Positions 41,069 through 48,668 of a stretch of DNA of 64,000 nt are shown one piece after another. The notes under the pieces were generated by a model. The model did no database searches. It was not told where the DNA came from and saw only the letters and a list, made by a program, of their open reading frames with translations. Origin of the DNA: VRUE01 sp963716245 (GTDB lineage Bacteria > Actinomycetota > Thermoleophilia > Solirubrobacterales > 70-9). The position numbers were made by a program, and so were the translations under genes. The stretch covers positions 1 to 64,000 of the forward strand of contig OY970300.1 of assembly GCA_963716245.1 (NCBI GenBank). Reading direction: 5' to 3'. The stretch's first letter is position 1, and every line of letters begins with the position of its first letter.

Positions 41069-43141
41069 ATGAGATTGACCAAGGCTGTGATCGCAGCCGT
41101 GGTCGCCCTGGCGATCGGAGCGGCACCTTCAGCCGCCTCCGTGCCGCTGCCGGAAGCCCCTTCGGGGCAGACCAACACCAGCAGCGTGACCCAGGGTGAT
41201 CCGAGCGCCAGCGGTGGCGAAGCAAACGCCACCGGCGGCGAAGGCGGCGACGCCAATACGGGTAACACGCAAATCGCCAACGGCAACGCGGTGGCCGTCT
41301 CGGTCGGCGGCGACGCCGAGGCCGAGGGTGGCGACACCACGGCCGTCAGCGGCGACGCGACCGGAGGCGACGGCGGAGACGCCGAGGCCGAGGGTGGCGA
41401 CGCCGAGGCCGAGAACGACGCGGTTGTCGTGCAGAGCAACGAGTCGAGTGGCGGCTCGTCCTCCAGCGGCAGCTGCTGCAACAGTCACTCGAGCGACAGC
41501 TCGGGCTCGCAGAGCAACGAGTCCAGCGTCGAGCAGGGTGACCCGTCAGCGAGCGGCGGCGACGCCAACGCCACGGGCGGTGACGGCGGAGACGCCAACA
41601 CCGGGAACACGCAGATAGGCAACGGCAACTCATACGCGAAGTCGGAGCCCCAGGAGCAGAAGGAGAGCAACTCCTGCGGCTGCGAGCGTCATGGCAACAG
41701 CCGGGGCCACGGCAACCACGGCAACGACGCCGAGGCCGAGGGTGGAGACACCACGGCCGTCAGCGGAGACGCGACCGGAGGTGACGGCGGAGATGCCGAG
41801 GCCGAGGGTGGCGATGCCGAGGCCGAGAACGACGCTGTCGTCGTTCAGAGCAACGAGTCACGGCAGAAGTCCCGCCACTCCTCCTACGGGGAGTGCGGCT
41901 GCCGGACGCATGGCTCGGACTCCGGCTCGCAGAGCAACGAGTCCGAGGTGAAGCAAGGCAGCCCGAGCGCCTACGGTGGCGACGCAAACGCGACCGGAGG
42001 CAAGGGCGGCGACGCCAACACGGGTAACACGCAGATCGGGAACGGCAACGCGATTGCCATCTCGGTCGGCGGTGACTCGGAGGCCGAGGGTGGAGACACC
42101 ACGGCCGTCAGCGGCGACGCGACCGGAGGCGACGGCGGAGACGCCGAGGCCGAGGGTGGCGACGCCGAGGCCGAGAACGACGCGGTTGTCGTTCAGAGCA
42201 ACGAGTCGTCCGGGAAACGCAGTCACTCCTCACACGGGGACTGCGGCTGCCACGGCTACTCGAACCACTCGTCGAAAGGCTCGGGCTCCTCGCAGAGCAA
42301 CGAGTCGAGCGTCCACCAGGGCGATCCGTCGGCGAGCGGCGGCGATGGCAACGCCACGGGCGGTGACGGCGGAGACGCCAACACCGGCAACACCCAGATC
42401 GGCAACGGCAACGCCCTTGCCAAGTCGGAGCCCGAGGATCGACGCCTGCCGGTGAACGGCGAGCACGATTCCTGCGGCTGTGGCGGACATGACAGGGGCG
42501 GAAGCAACGACGCCGAGGCCGAGGGTGGCGACACCACGGCCGTCAGCGGCGACGCGACCAGAGGCGACGGCGGAGACGCCGAGGCCGAGGGCGGCGATGC
42601 CGAGGCCGAGAACGACGCGGTTGTCGTGCAGAGCAACGAGTCGAGAGGCTCGCGCTCCTCGCACGGCGATTGCGGCTGTCAGCAGTCCCGGCACTCCTCT
42701 CATGACGGCTGCGGCTGCGAGAGCCATTCGAAGCACTCGAACGGTGGCTCGAGCACCCAGAGCAACGAGTCGAGTGTCGAGCAGGGCGACCCGTCGGCGA
42801 GCGGCGGCGACGCCAACGCCACGGGCGGTGACGGCGGAGATGCCAACACCGGCAACACCCAGAAGTACAACGGCAACGCCTACGCCAAGTCCGAGTCCCA
42901 GGAGCAGAAACCCACGTACTCGAATGAGTACGGATCCTGCGGCTGCGACGGATACGGCAATGGCCGAGGCCACAGCAACGACGCCGAGGCCGAGGGTGGA
43001 GACACCACGGCCGTCAGCGGTGATGCGACCGGAGGCGACGGCGGAGACGCCGAGGCCGAGGGTGGCGACGCCGAGGCGGCGAACAGGGCGAAGGTGATCC
43101 AGCTCAACGAGAGTGGAGGTTGGACCGAGTCGCTCTGGTAG
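41069..43141 (+). CDS. Secreted Gly/Asp/Asn-rich repeat protein with Cys linkers
   Basis: 690 residues: signal peptide (AVIAAVVALAIGAAPSAAS), then five alternating pairs of two units. Unit A: QGDPSASGGDANATGGDGG, DANTGNTQIGNGNA. Unit B: DAEAEGGDTTAVSGDATGGD, GGDAEAEGGDAEAENDAVVV, QSNES. Between them lie Ser/His/Gly-rich linkers each with one or two CGC-type cysteine pairs (SCGCERH, ECGCRTH, DCGCHGY, DGCGCES). The short period of small residues with regular Asp suggests a stacked or calcium-binding solenoid, and the cysteines suggest cross-linking. RBS AAAGGAATC precedes the ATG. No known family recognised. Possibly a matrix or coat protein. Confidence 0.85.
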   Translation: MRLTKAVIAAVVALAIGAAPSAASVPLPEAPSGQTNTSSVTQGDPSASGGEANATGGEGGDANTGNTQIANGNAVAVSVGGDAEAEGGDTTAVSGDATGGDGGDAEAEGGDAEAENDAVVVQSNESSGGSSSSGSCCNSHSSDSSGSQSNESSVEQGDPSASGGDANATGGDGGDANTGNTQIGNGNSYAKSEPQEQKESNSCGCERHGNSRGHGNHGNDAEAEGGDTTAVSGDATGGDGGDAEAEGGDAEAENDAVVVQSNESRQKSRHSSYGECGCRTHGSDSGSQSNESEVKQGSPSAYGGDANATGGKGGDANTGNTQIGNGNAIAISVGGDSEAEGGDTTAVSGDATGGDGGDAEAEGGDAEAENDAVVVQSNESSGKRSHSSHGDCGCHGYSNHSSKGSGSSQSNESSVHQGDPSASGGDGNATGGDGGDANTGNTQIGNGNALAKSEPEDRRLPVNGEHDSCGCGGHDRGGSNDAEAEGGDTTAVSGDATRGDGGDAEAEGGDAEAENDAVVVQSNESRGSRSSHGDCGCQQSRHSSHDGCGCESHSKHSNGGSSTQSNESSVEQGDPSASGGDANATGGDGGDANTGNTQKYNGNAYAKSESQEQKPTYSNEYGSCGCDGYGNGRGHSNDAEAEGGDTTAVSGDATGGDGGDAEAEGGDAEAANRAKVIQLNESGGWTESLW
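41190..43095 (+). repeat. Coding tandem repeat region
   Basis: Unit A recurs near 41190, 41537, 41955, 42321 and 42783; unit B near 41308, 41728, 42080, 42509 and 42980. The DNA of unit B is nearly identical between copies (for example GACGCCGAGGCCGAGGGTGG), so length variation by recombination is likely. Linker lengths differ. Confidence 0.85.
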
Positions 43142-43232
43142 TCGAAGTACGGGGCCAACTGCCTCGATAACAGGCGCGGTTCGGCGGTCCCGGCGGCATC
43201 TCGTCGCCGGGACCGCCTCGCCGTGCCCGACG

Positions 43233-44372
43233 TCAGTCCTCGAACTCCTCCAGGTGGCCCTGCCCCGTGCGCGGCTTGGAGCCGAAGCCCTGCTGGCGGC
43301 CGCCGGTGCGCACGCCCGGCGGCGGGTCGCCCGGCTGGGGGTCGCCGGCGCGGCCGCGCTGCTTGGGGCGATCGCGGTCGCGGCTCGGCTGGACCCGCTT
43401 CGGCTCGCCCTTCTGCTTGGGGAAGTGCGGCGGCCAAGGGGCGTCGCCCAGCCCCTCCTCCTCGTCGCGCCGCGCCAGGTCGAGCAGCGAGTCGAGCGAG
43501 CCCGGCCGCTCGTCGATGTCGGCGGCGGGGTCGCCCTCGCGCCGCAGCCGCTCGGGCACGGTGTCGAGACGGAAGTCGGCCGGCTCGGCGTCGGGCACCT
43601 CGTCCCAGCGCAGCGCGCAGGAGACCCGCGCGTCGGGGGTCGGGCGCACCGAGTAGCAGGAGGCGACGGTGCGGTCGCGGGCGTTCTGGTTGTAGTCGAC
43701 GAAGACTCCGTGGCGTTCCTCCTTCCACCAGGCCGTCGTCGCCAGGTCGGGGGCGCGCCGCTCGACCTCGCGCGCCAGCGCCAGCGCGGCGCGGCGCACC
43801 TCGAGGAAGTCCCAGCGCGGCTCGATCCGGACGTTGACGTGGATGCCCTTCGAGCCCGAGGTCTTCGGGTAGCCCTCCAGGTGGTGGTCGTCCAGCACCT
43901 CGCGGACGACCATCGCGACGCGGCGCACGTCGTCCCAGCCGATCCCCTCGGTCGGGTCGAGGTCGACGCGCAGCTCGTCGGGACGGTCTAGGTCCGCCCG
44001 CCGCGCCGGCCAGGGGTTGAAGTCGATGACGCCGAGGCTGACCGCCCAGACCAGGTGCGCGGCGTCGTTCGCGACCAGCTCCTCGGCGGTGCGGCCGGAG
44101 GGGAAGGAGACGGTGGCGGTCTGAAGCCACTCGGGCGTCTTCTGCGGCACCCGCTTCTGCCAGATCGGCTCCTCCATGATCCCGTTGACGAAGCGCTTCA
44201 TCACGGTGGGGCGCTCGCGCAGGTGCAGGACCGCCGCGTCCTCGACCGCGACGTAGTACTCGCAGATGTCGAGCTTGGTCCAGCCGGGCTTCGGGAAGTA
44301 CACCTTCGCCGGGTTGGAGAGCCGCACCTCGCGCCCGGCGACCTCGAGCATCGTGTACTCGCTCTTGGCCAT
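43233..44372 (-). CDS. LigD-type DNA polymerase/primase domain protein
   Basis: 379 residues from the ATG at 44372 (MAKSEYTMLEV). A complete LigD polymerase fold: VRLSNPAKVYFPKPGWTK, PTVMKRFVNGIMEEPIWQKR, VWAVSLGVIDFNPWP, the catalytic LRVDLDPTEG, the His in KTSGSKGIHVNV and GVFVDYNQNARDRT. It fills gaps and adds nucleotides during end joining. Residues 310-379 form a basic disordered tail. This stand-alone polymerase probably replaces the eroded polymerase part of the LigD at 36313. Confidence 0.88.
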   Translation of the reverse strand: MAKSEYTMLEVAGREVRLSNPAKVYFPKPGWTKLDICEYYVAVEDAAVLHLRERPTVMKRFVNGIMEEPIWQKRVPQKTPEWLQTATVSFPSGRTAEELVANDAAHLVWAVSLGVIDFNPWPARRADLDRPDELRVDLDPTEGIGWDDVRRVAMVVREVLDDHHLEGYPKTSGSKGIHVNVRIEPRWDFLEVRRAALALAREVERRAPDLATTAWWKEERHGVFVDYNQNARDRTVASCYSVRPTPDARVSCALRWDEVPDAEPADFRLDTVPERLRREGDPAADIDERPGSLDSLLDLARRDEEEGLGDAPWPPHFPKQKGEPKRVQPSRDRDRPKQRGRAGDPQPGDPPPGVRTGGRQQGFGSKPRTGQGHLEEFED

Positions 44373-44417
44373 CAGACGCCGAGGGTAGCTCGCCACCGAC
44401 TGGGCGACGATCCCGCG

Positions 44418-44912
44418 CTAGAGGCCGCCGAGCGCCTCGCGGCCGGTCCGTGCCCTGAACGGCTCGAGCGCCTCGCGCTGAAGCCCCGCACGCTCGATCA
44501 GGAGGTCGAAGTCGACGTCGGGCAGCCGGCGGGCCAGGTCGCCGAAGTCGCGCAGGTTCGCCCAGAGGATCTTCTTGCCCTCGATCCCCATCGCGAGGAA
44601 GTCGAGCTCCGCGAAGCGGCTGAGCGGCGAGTAGCCGCGCAGCTGCCCGTTCAGCTTCAGGCGGCCCAGGCGCTCTGCGGCGGTCGCCAGCGCCGGCTTG
44701 ACCCGGTCGCGGCCGAAGCCGAGCCGCTCCATGATCCCTTCGAAGGTCTCCACGTCCTCGGAGATGCCGGTCGCGACCCGGGCCAGCGCCTCGCCGAGCA
44801 GCGTGCCCTCGTTCTCGCCGCGCGCCCGCTTCGCCACCTCACGCCAGGCGATCCCCAGCGCGAGCTGGTCGTTCATGTAGATGCGCAGGAAGCGGTCTCC
44901 GTCGTCCCCCAT
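44418..44912 (-). CDS. Conserved helical protein of unknown function
   Basis: 164 residues, all-helical: RIYMNDQLALGIAWREVAKR, EGTLLGEALARVATGISEDV, ETFEGIMERLGFGRDRVKPA, FAELDFLAMGIEGKKILWAN. No membrane segment. The layout resembles ferritin-like four-helix proteins, but metal-binding residues are not clear. It lies 45 bases upstream of the polymerase gene in the same direction. Confidence 0.65.
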   Translation of the reverse strand: MGDDGDRFLRIYMNDQLALGIAWREVAKRARGENEGTLLGEALARVATGISEDVETFEGIMERLGFGRDRVKPALATAAERLGRLKLNGQLRGYSPLSRFAELDFLAMGIEGKKILWANLRDFGDLARRLPDVDFDLLIERAGLQREALEPFRARTGREALGGL

Positions 44913-45063
44913 GCCGCCCGTCTACCCCCGCGGCCCGGCGCCGAACCGGACGATGGAGCGTTTTTACGGCCTATGACCCGCACAATCCATCAACTGTCGT
45001 CCCGACCCGCGCTGCCACGTCTAGGCCGTTTTCCCGCGACCCCGGGGCGGGTAGGCGCTTGGG

Positions 45064-45588
45064 GTGAGCACCCACGCAGTCGAGGACGGGAGGTCGTTCG
45101 ACGCGATCGAGGGCTACGCCGAGCCCTCCGAGCGCCCGCCGCTGCTCGCCTACGCGGCGACGATCGGCATCTTCCACGCGCTCTTCGGCGCCGGCCTGCT
45201 GGCGGCGAAGCGGAGCGGGCGCGAGCTGCCCGACCGGGTCGACGCCCGCGACGTCGTCCTGATCGGCGCGGCGTCGCACAAACTCAGCCGGCTGCTCACC
45301 AAGGAGAAGGTCACGGCCCCGCTGCGCGCCCCGTTCACCGAGCTGGAGGGCAAGGGCGGACCCGCCGAGCTGGAGGAGCGCTCGCGCGGCGAGGGCGCCC
45401 GCAAGGTGATCGGCGAACTGCTCGTCTGCCCCTACTGCGTCGGGCTCTGGATCGTCGCCGGCTTCTCGCTCGGCCTGCTGTTCGCGCCGCGCCTGACCCG
45501 CTTCCTCGCGGCCGTCTTCTCGGCGCTGGCGCTCTCCGACTTCCTGCAGCTCGCCTACAAGGCCGCCGAAGACAAGGCGCTGAACTGA
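45064..45588 (+). CDS. DUF1360 membrane protein
   Basis: 174 residues from a GTG. Hydrophobic segments (YAATIGIFHALFGAGLL, ALGLW-type CPYCVGLWIVAGFSLGLLF, LAAVFSALALSDFLQLAY) and the motif ASHKLSRLLTKEKVTAPLRA with PFTE mark the DUF1360 family. CPYCVG near 120 is a conserved Cys pair at the membrane edge. Function unknown. It is divergent from the 44912 gene. Confidence 0.85.
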   Translation: MSTHAVEDGRSFDAIEGYAEPSERPPLLAYAATIGIFHALFGAGLLAAKRSGRELPDRVDARDVVLIGAASHKLSRLLTKEKVTAPLRAPFTELEGKGGPAELEERSRGEGARKVIGELLVCPYCVGLWIVAGFSLGLLFAPRLTRFLAAVFSALALSDFLQLAYKAAEDKALN

Positions 45589-45616
45589 TCGCTCGCCGCC
45601 AGGCGGGGACCGCGCC

Positions 45617-45967
45617 CTAGCCGGGCCCCGCGACGGACTCGAGCACGCCGAGCAGCTCGGTCACCTCGCAGACCAGCAGCCGCTCCTCGTCGACCTCGAC
45701 CCAGACGCCGGCCGAGGCGGGGAAGACGACGTGGTCGCCCGGCTGGACGGGCATCTCGACGCCGACGTGCTCCCACCAGTCGAGTCCCGGCCCGATCGCC
45801 AGCACGATCCCCTGCTGGGGCGGCGGCTCGTGGCTGCCCGCCGGCACGACCAGGCCCGACCGTCGGACGCGGTCCTGGTCGAGCTCCTTGATCACGATCT
45901 GGTCGAACAACGGCCGCAGCCGATGCCGGACCGACTCGGTGGGATCGGGGATCTGCCTGGTGCTCAT
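45617..45967 (-). CDS. GroES-like co-chaperone
   Basis: 116 residues with the Cpn10 fold: LRPLFDQIVIKELDQDRVRR, SGLVVPAGSHEPPPQQGIVL, AIGPG, GDHVVFPASAG, LLVCEVTELLGVLE. Somewhat longer and more diverged than the usual about 97-residue GroES, and no groEL is adjacent, so it may be a second, specialised copy. Start at the ATG at 45967; the long frame upstream is antisense to the queuosine gene. Confidence 0.85.
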   Translation of the reverse strand: MSTRQIPDPTESVRHRLRPLFDQIVIKELDQDRVRRSGLVVPAGSHEPPPQQGIVLAIGPGLDWWEHVGVEMPVQPGDHVVFPASAGVWVEVDEERLLVCEVTELLGVLESVAGPG

Positions 45968-45997
45968 CCGCAAAGTCTGACGGAGTCGGCCGGTCGC

Positions 45998-46043
45998 TGA
46001 CTGTGGAGTCAACCCCGCCATAGGGGGGTCAACTCCACAGTCA
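45998..46043. repeat. Intergenic palindromic element
   Basis: Arms TGACTGTGGAGTCAACCCC and GGGGTCAACTCCACAGTCA differ at two positions; the centre is GCCATAGG. Between the queuosine salvage gene (stop 46050) and groES (start 45967). Confidence 0.8.
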
Positions 46044-46049
46044 GTGCGC

Positions 46050-47018
46050 TCAGTAGGCGGTATTGCGCGAGCGGGGGCGCTGGATCGCCTTGTAGCGGGG
46101 CTGGCCGCCGCGGGTCCAGAGGACCTGGTCGACCTCGGCCGGCGAGAGTCGCCCGGCGGTGGCAGCGGCGAGCAGCTCGACCGCGTGGACGGCGCAGGCG
46201 CGCAGCTCGACCTCCTCGGCCGAGCCGTGCTCCAGCAGCTCGCCCGCGTCGATTGCGGCGGCGAGCGGGGGGTCGAGGCGGAGGACCCCGTCGACGCGCA
46301 GGACATGGGGCACGAGGTTGTCGGCGAAGGCGGTCAGGCGGTCGATGTCGCGTAGCGGGACGATGCCCGCCCGATCCAGATCGGCGGCGGCGATCTGGGC
46401 ACGCTTGAAGAAGGGCACCTCGCGGCCCTCGTAGGTCGAGACGTCGGCAAAGGCGCACCACCCGGCCAGCAGGCCGGCGAGGGCCGGGGCCGATCCGCCC
46501 GCTACCTCCACGATGGCGAGGAAGCTGCCGCCGTGCTCGGCCGCGACGTGCTCGCCGACGTCGCGCAGGGCGGCCGCGTAGTCGCTCATCAGCGGGTGGT
46601 CGGCGGCCTGGCCGACGACCACGGCGATCTCGGCCGGGGAGATCGCCGCTAGCTCCTCGGCAGACCAGGCGCCGCGCTCCCGGAACCGCTCCGTGACGCC
46701 GGCCGCGATCGTGAAGTAGCCGCTGTGCCCCGGGCGCTTGCGGATCGTCGGCCACCAGCCGGAGCCGAAGTTGATCGCGTCAAGGCAGACGAAGAAGGCG
46801 GCGCGGGTCTCGGCGCTGCCCTCGACCAGCTCGGTGTCCGCGTCCGGCGTGGACGGCTCGATCGATGCCGGCAGGGTTGCCGCGTAGCCCTCTATCGCCG
46901 CCTCGTCGATCAAGATCGAGCGGGCTCGATCCGCGACCCAGGCGCAACCCGCCCGAACGCGGTCGGGCAGCTCCGCGGCGGGGGCTCGGTCAGGACAGTT
47001 CGATGTCTCCTTGGGCAT
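46050..47018 (-). CDS. Queuosine salvage protein (DUF2419-type, Qng1-like)
   Basis: 322 residues. Family features: ETRAAFFVCLDAINFGSGWW, PGHSGYFTIAAGVTERFRER, FADVSTYEGREVPFFKRAQI, LTAFADNLVPHVLRVDGVLR and the end VLWTRGGQPRYKAIQRPRSR NTAY. Members release queuine from queuosine-5'-phosphate so the base can be reused for tRNA. The family is mainly eukaryotic with scattered bacterial members, so this may be of interest. No other queuosine gene is nearby. Confidence 0.82.
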   Translation of the reverse strand: MPKETSNCPDRAPAAELPDRVRAGCAWVADRARSILIDEAAIEGYAATLPASIEPSTPDADTELVEGSAETRAAFFVCLDAINFGSGWWPTIRKRPGHSGYFTIAAGVTERFRERGAWSAEELAAISPAEIAVVVGQAADHPLMSDYAAALRDVGEHVAAEHGGSFLAIVEVAGGSAPALAGLLAGWCAFADVSTYEGREVPFFKRAQIAAADLDRAGIVPLRDIDRLTAFADNLVPHVLRVDGVLRLDPPLAAAIDAGELLEHGSAEEVELRACAVHAVELLAAATAGRLSPAEVDQVLWTRGGQPRYKAIQRPRSRNTAY

Positions 47019-47058
47019 CGCGTGAGAAGCGTCGCATCGAACGACGGCGCCTTGCGTC

Positions 47059-47096
47059 TGGCGACTTTCCGGTGTTATAGGGCGGGAAAGTCGCCA
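47059..47096. repeat. Intergenic palindromic element
   Basis: 12-base arms TGGCGACTTTCC and GGAAAGTCGCCA with centre GGTGTTATAGGGCG. It lies in the divergent region between the queuosine gene and the 47147 gene. Confidence 0.8.
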
Positions 47097-47146
47097 TGCT
47101 CGTCGCTTGACGCCTCGCTGGCCCGGGTATCTCGCCAGCGAGGCGC

Positions 47147-47665
47147 ATGCGCACGTACTTCCACAGCTGCCCGGTCGATGCCGATCCGGAGAGCCTGCTC
47201 GATCCCGCCAACCAGTTCACGACGCCATGGGGGCCGCCGAACCATGGGCACTGCGACAAGTGCGAGGGGGCCGGCAGCGTGCGCTACGAGTGCAAGTCCT
47301 GCCTCGAGGAGGGCGCCGACGCCGAGTGCCCCGCCTGCGAGGGCCGGGTCCGCTTCGAGGGCGTCTGCCCGGCCTGCGAGGGCGGCGGCGTCATCGACCG
47401 GACGCGACGGCGTGGGATCGCCGTCTTCCCGTCGCGGGCCGGGCTCTACCGCTACCTGGCCGAGCGGGATGCCGAGGTGGGCGACCGTGTGATGGTCGAG
47501 CTCGAAGGGGAGCTGAGCGACGACGGCGATCTCGACGCCGACGCGGGCGCGCTGCTCCTCCACCCCAGCCGCGTCGTCTCGGTCCAGCCCTTCGACGGGG
47601 AGCTGTTCGGCGCGATCCGCGAGCGGCTGGCCGAGGAGGCCGGCGGCGCCGCTTTGCTTGATTAG
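47147..47665 (+). CDS. Zinc-ribbon protein of unknown function
   Basis: 172 residues. 35-80 hold a DnaJ-type set of CxxC pairs: CDKCEGAGSVRYECKSC, CPACEGRVRFEGVCPACEGG, which would bind two zinc ions. 85-170 form a beta-rich tail (RRGIAVFPSRAGLYRYLAER, DRVMVELEGELSDDGDLD). No J domain. Function unknown; perhaps a chaperone-like or metal-handling protein. Confidence 0.7.
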   Translation: MRTYFHSCPVDADPESLLDPANQFTTPWGPPNHGHCDKCEGAGSVRYECKSCLEEGADAECPACEGRVRFEGVCPACEGGGVIDRTRRRGIAVFPSRAGLYRYLAERDAEVGDRVMVELEGELSDDGDLDADAGALLLHPSRVVSVQPFDGELFGAIRERLAEEAGGAALLD

Positions 47666-47694
47666 TCCCGTTTATTCGCCTAGCCTCTGTCGCC

Positions 47695-48306
47695 GTGGAG
47701 AACGGGGCGGGACAGGAGAGGATCACGCTGATCACCCTCGGGCCGGAGGGCACCTGCCACGAACGGGCCGTCCGCCGCTACATGGAGTTCCAGGGGGTCG
47801 AGAACTACGGGATCGAGCTGATCGTCGACTTCCACGTCGGCCTGGAGATGCTGCGCGAGGCGCCGGGGCCGACCTTCCTGGTCCAGTGCAGCGCCCATCC
47901 CAAGGTCCACGAGATCACCGAGAAGTACTGGACCGAGGTCTGGGTCGTCGACACCTTCATCTACCCGACCAAGCACCTGGTCGTGCTGACCCGCAAGGAG
48001 GTCGAGAAGCCGCGCTCGCTCGGGATCGTGCCGGCGACGAAGGGCTACGTCGACCTCTCCCAGTGGGACGAGGTGATCGACGTCGCCTCGAAGCCGCTGG
48101 TCGGCGAAGGCCTGCTGCGCGGCGACTACGAGTCAGGACTGACGCACATGGAGCACCTCGAGGAGCACGCGGACGAGTTGCGCCTCGACCTCGACATCGG
48201 CGAAATCGACACCACCTGGGTCGTCTACGGGCGCGAGAAGCGCTTCCAGGGCGAGGTGATCGGGATCCCCTCGGCGCACCTGTTCCAGGTCCCGCAGCCT
48301 GCCTAG
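47695..48306 (+). CDS. Prephenate decarboxylase/dehydratase-like protein (BacA-like)
   Basis: 203 residues from a GTG. ITLITLGPEGTCHERAVRRY matches the opening of prephenate dehydratase-like proteins, including bacilysin BacA (TLGPEGT). The rest (FLVQCSAHPKVHEITEKYWT, LVVLTRKEVEKPRSLGIVPA, FQGEVIGIPSAHLFQVP) fits a single periplasmic-binding-like lobe of BacA length without an ACT domain. It could act on prephenate or a similar compound. No bac cluster is nearby, so the substrate is uncertain. Confidence 0.6.
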   Translation: MENGAGQERITLITLGPEGTCHERAVRRYMEFQGVENYGIELIVDFHVGLEMLREAPGPTFLVQCSAHPKVHEITEKYWTEVWVVDTFIYPTKHLVVLTRKEVEKPRSLGIVPATKGYVDLSQWDEVIDVASKPLVGEGLLRGDYESGLTHMEHLEEHADELRLDLDIGEIDTTWVVYGREKRFQGEVIGIPSAHLFQVPQPA

Positions 48307-48329
48307 CGCTGCCGTCGTCGTCCCGCCTC

Positions 48330-48550
48330 GCCGTCGGGAGGGCTTGTTCTCGCAGTTTGCGGGAACCCCAGGAGCCGACCCCTAGCGAAGCAAGTGCCGG
48401 GGCGCTAAGTTCGATCTGCGACTGGCAGAGAGCGGGAACCGCAGAAGCCCAGCGGGTACCGATCTCGAAGGTGGCGTGACGAGCTTCTAAGCGCGAAGGC
48501 TACGCGCGAGGCAGGCAAACGAGCGCCATCGCTGGTCGCGTTTTTCGTTG
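48330..48550 (+). ncRNA. Candidate structured RNA with terminator
   Basis: In a 362-base gap between convergent genes lie several perfect or near-perfect stems in a row: TTCTCGCA/TGCGGGAA; CCCC/GGGG enclosing AGCGAAGCAAGTGCC; TCTGCG/CGCAGA inside TTCGA/TCGAA; and GCGCG/CGCGC. GGGCTTGTT near 48340 can pair with AACGAGCGCC near 48518, and ACGAGCG/CGCTGGT hairpin followed by TTTTT at 48541 looks like an intrinsic terminator. It does not match 6S, tmRNA, RNase P or SRP RNA as I recall them. Identity unknown; the direction is set by the T-run. Confidence 0.5.
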
Positions 48551-48668
48551 TCCGGGACGGGACCTAACTTGTGCCGCGCCGTGGGAGCACCTGCCCTCCC
48601 CGGCCCGCGACCGGGGCGCACCTTGGGAGCCGGCGTCGCAGGCGGAACCCCGAGAGCAAAGCCCGCGA

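Noticed and set aside
41190..43095. Regularly spaced repeats that could suggest a CRISPR array
   Set aside because: The repeats are long, in frame and translated, spacing varies from about 340 to 470 bases, and no cas genes are present.
48330..48550. 6S RNA, tmRNA, RNase P RNA or SRP RNA
   Set aside because: Signature sequences such as the GAGGAAAGTCC of RNase P or the SRP tetraloop are absent, and the fold is branched rather than a long rod with a central bubble.
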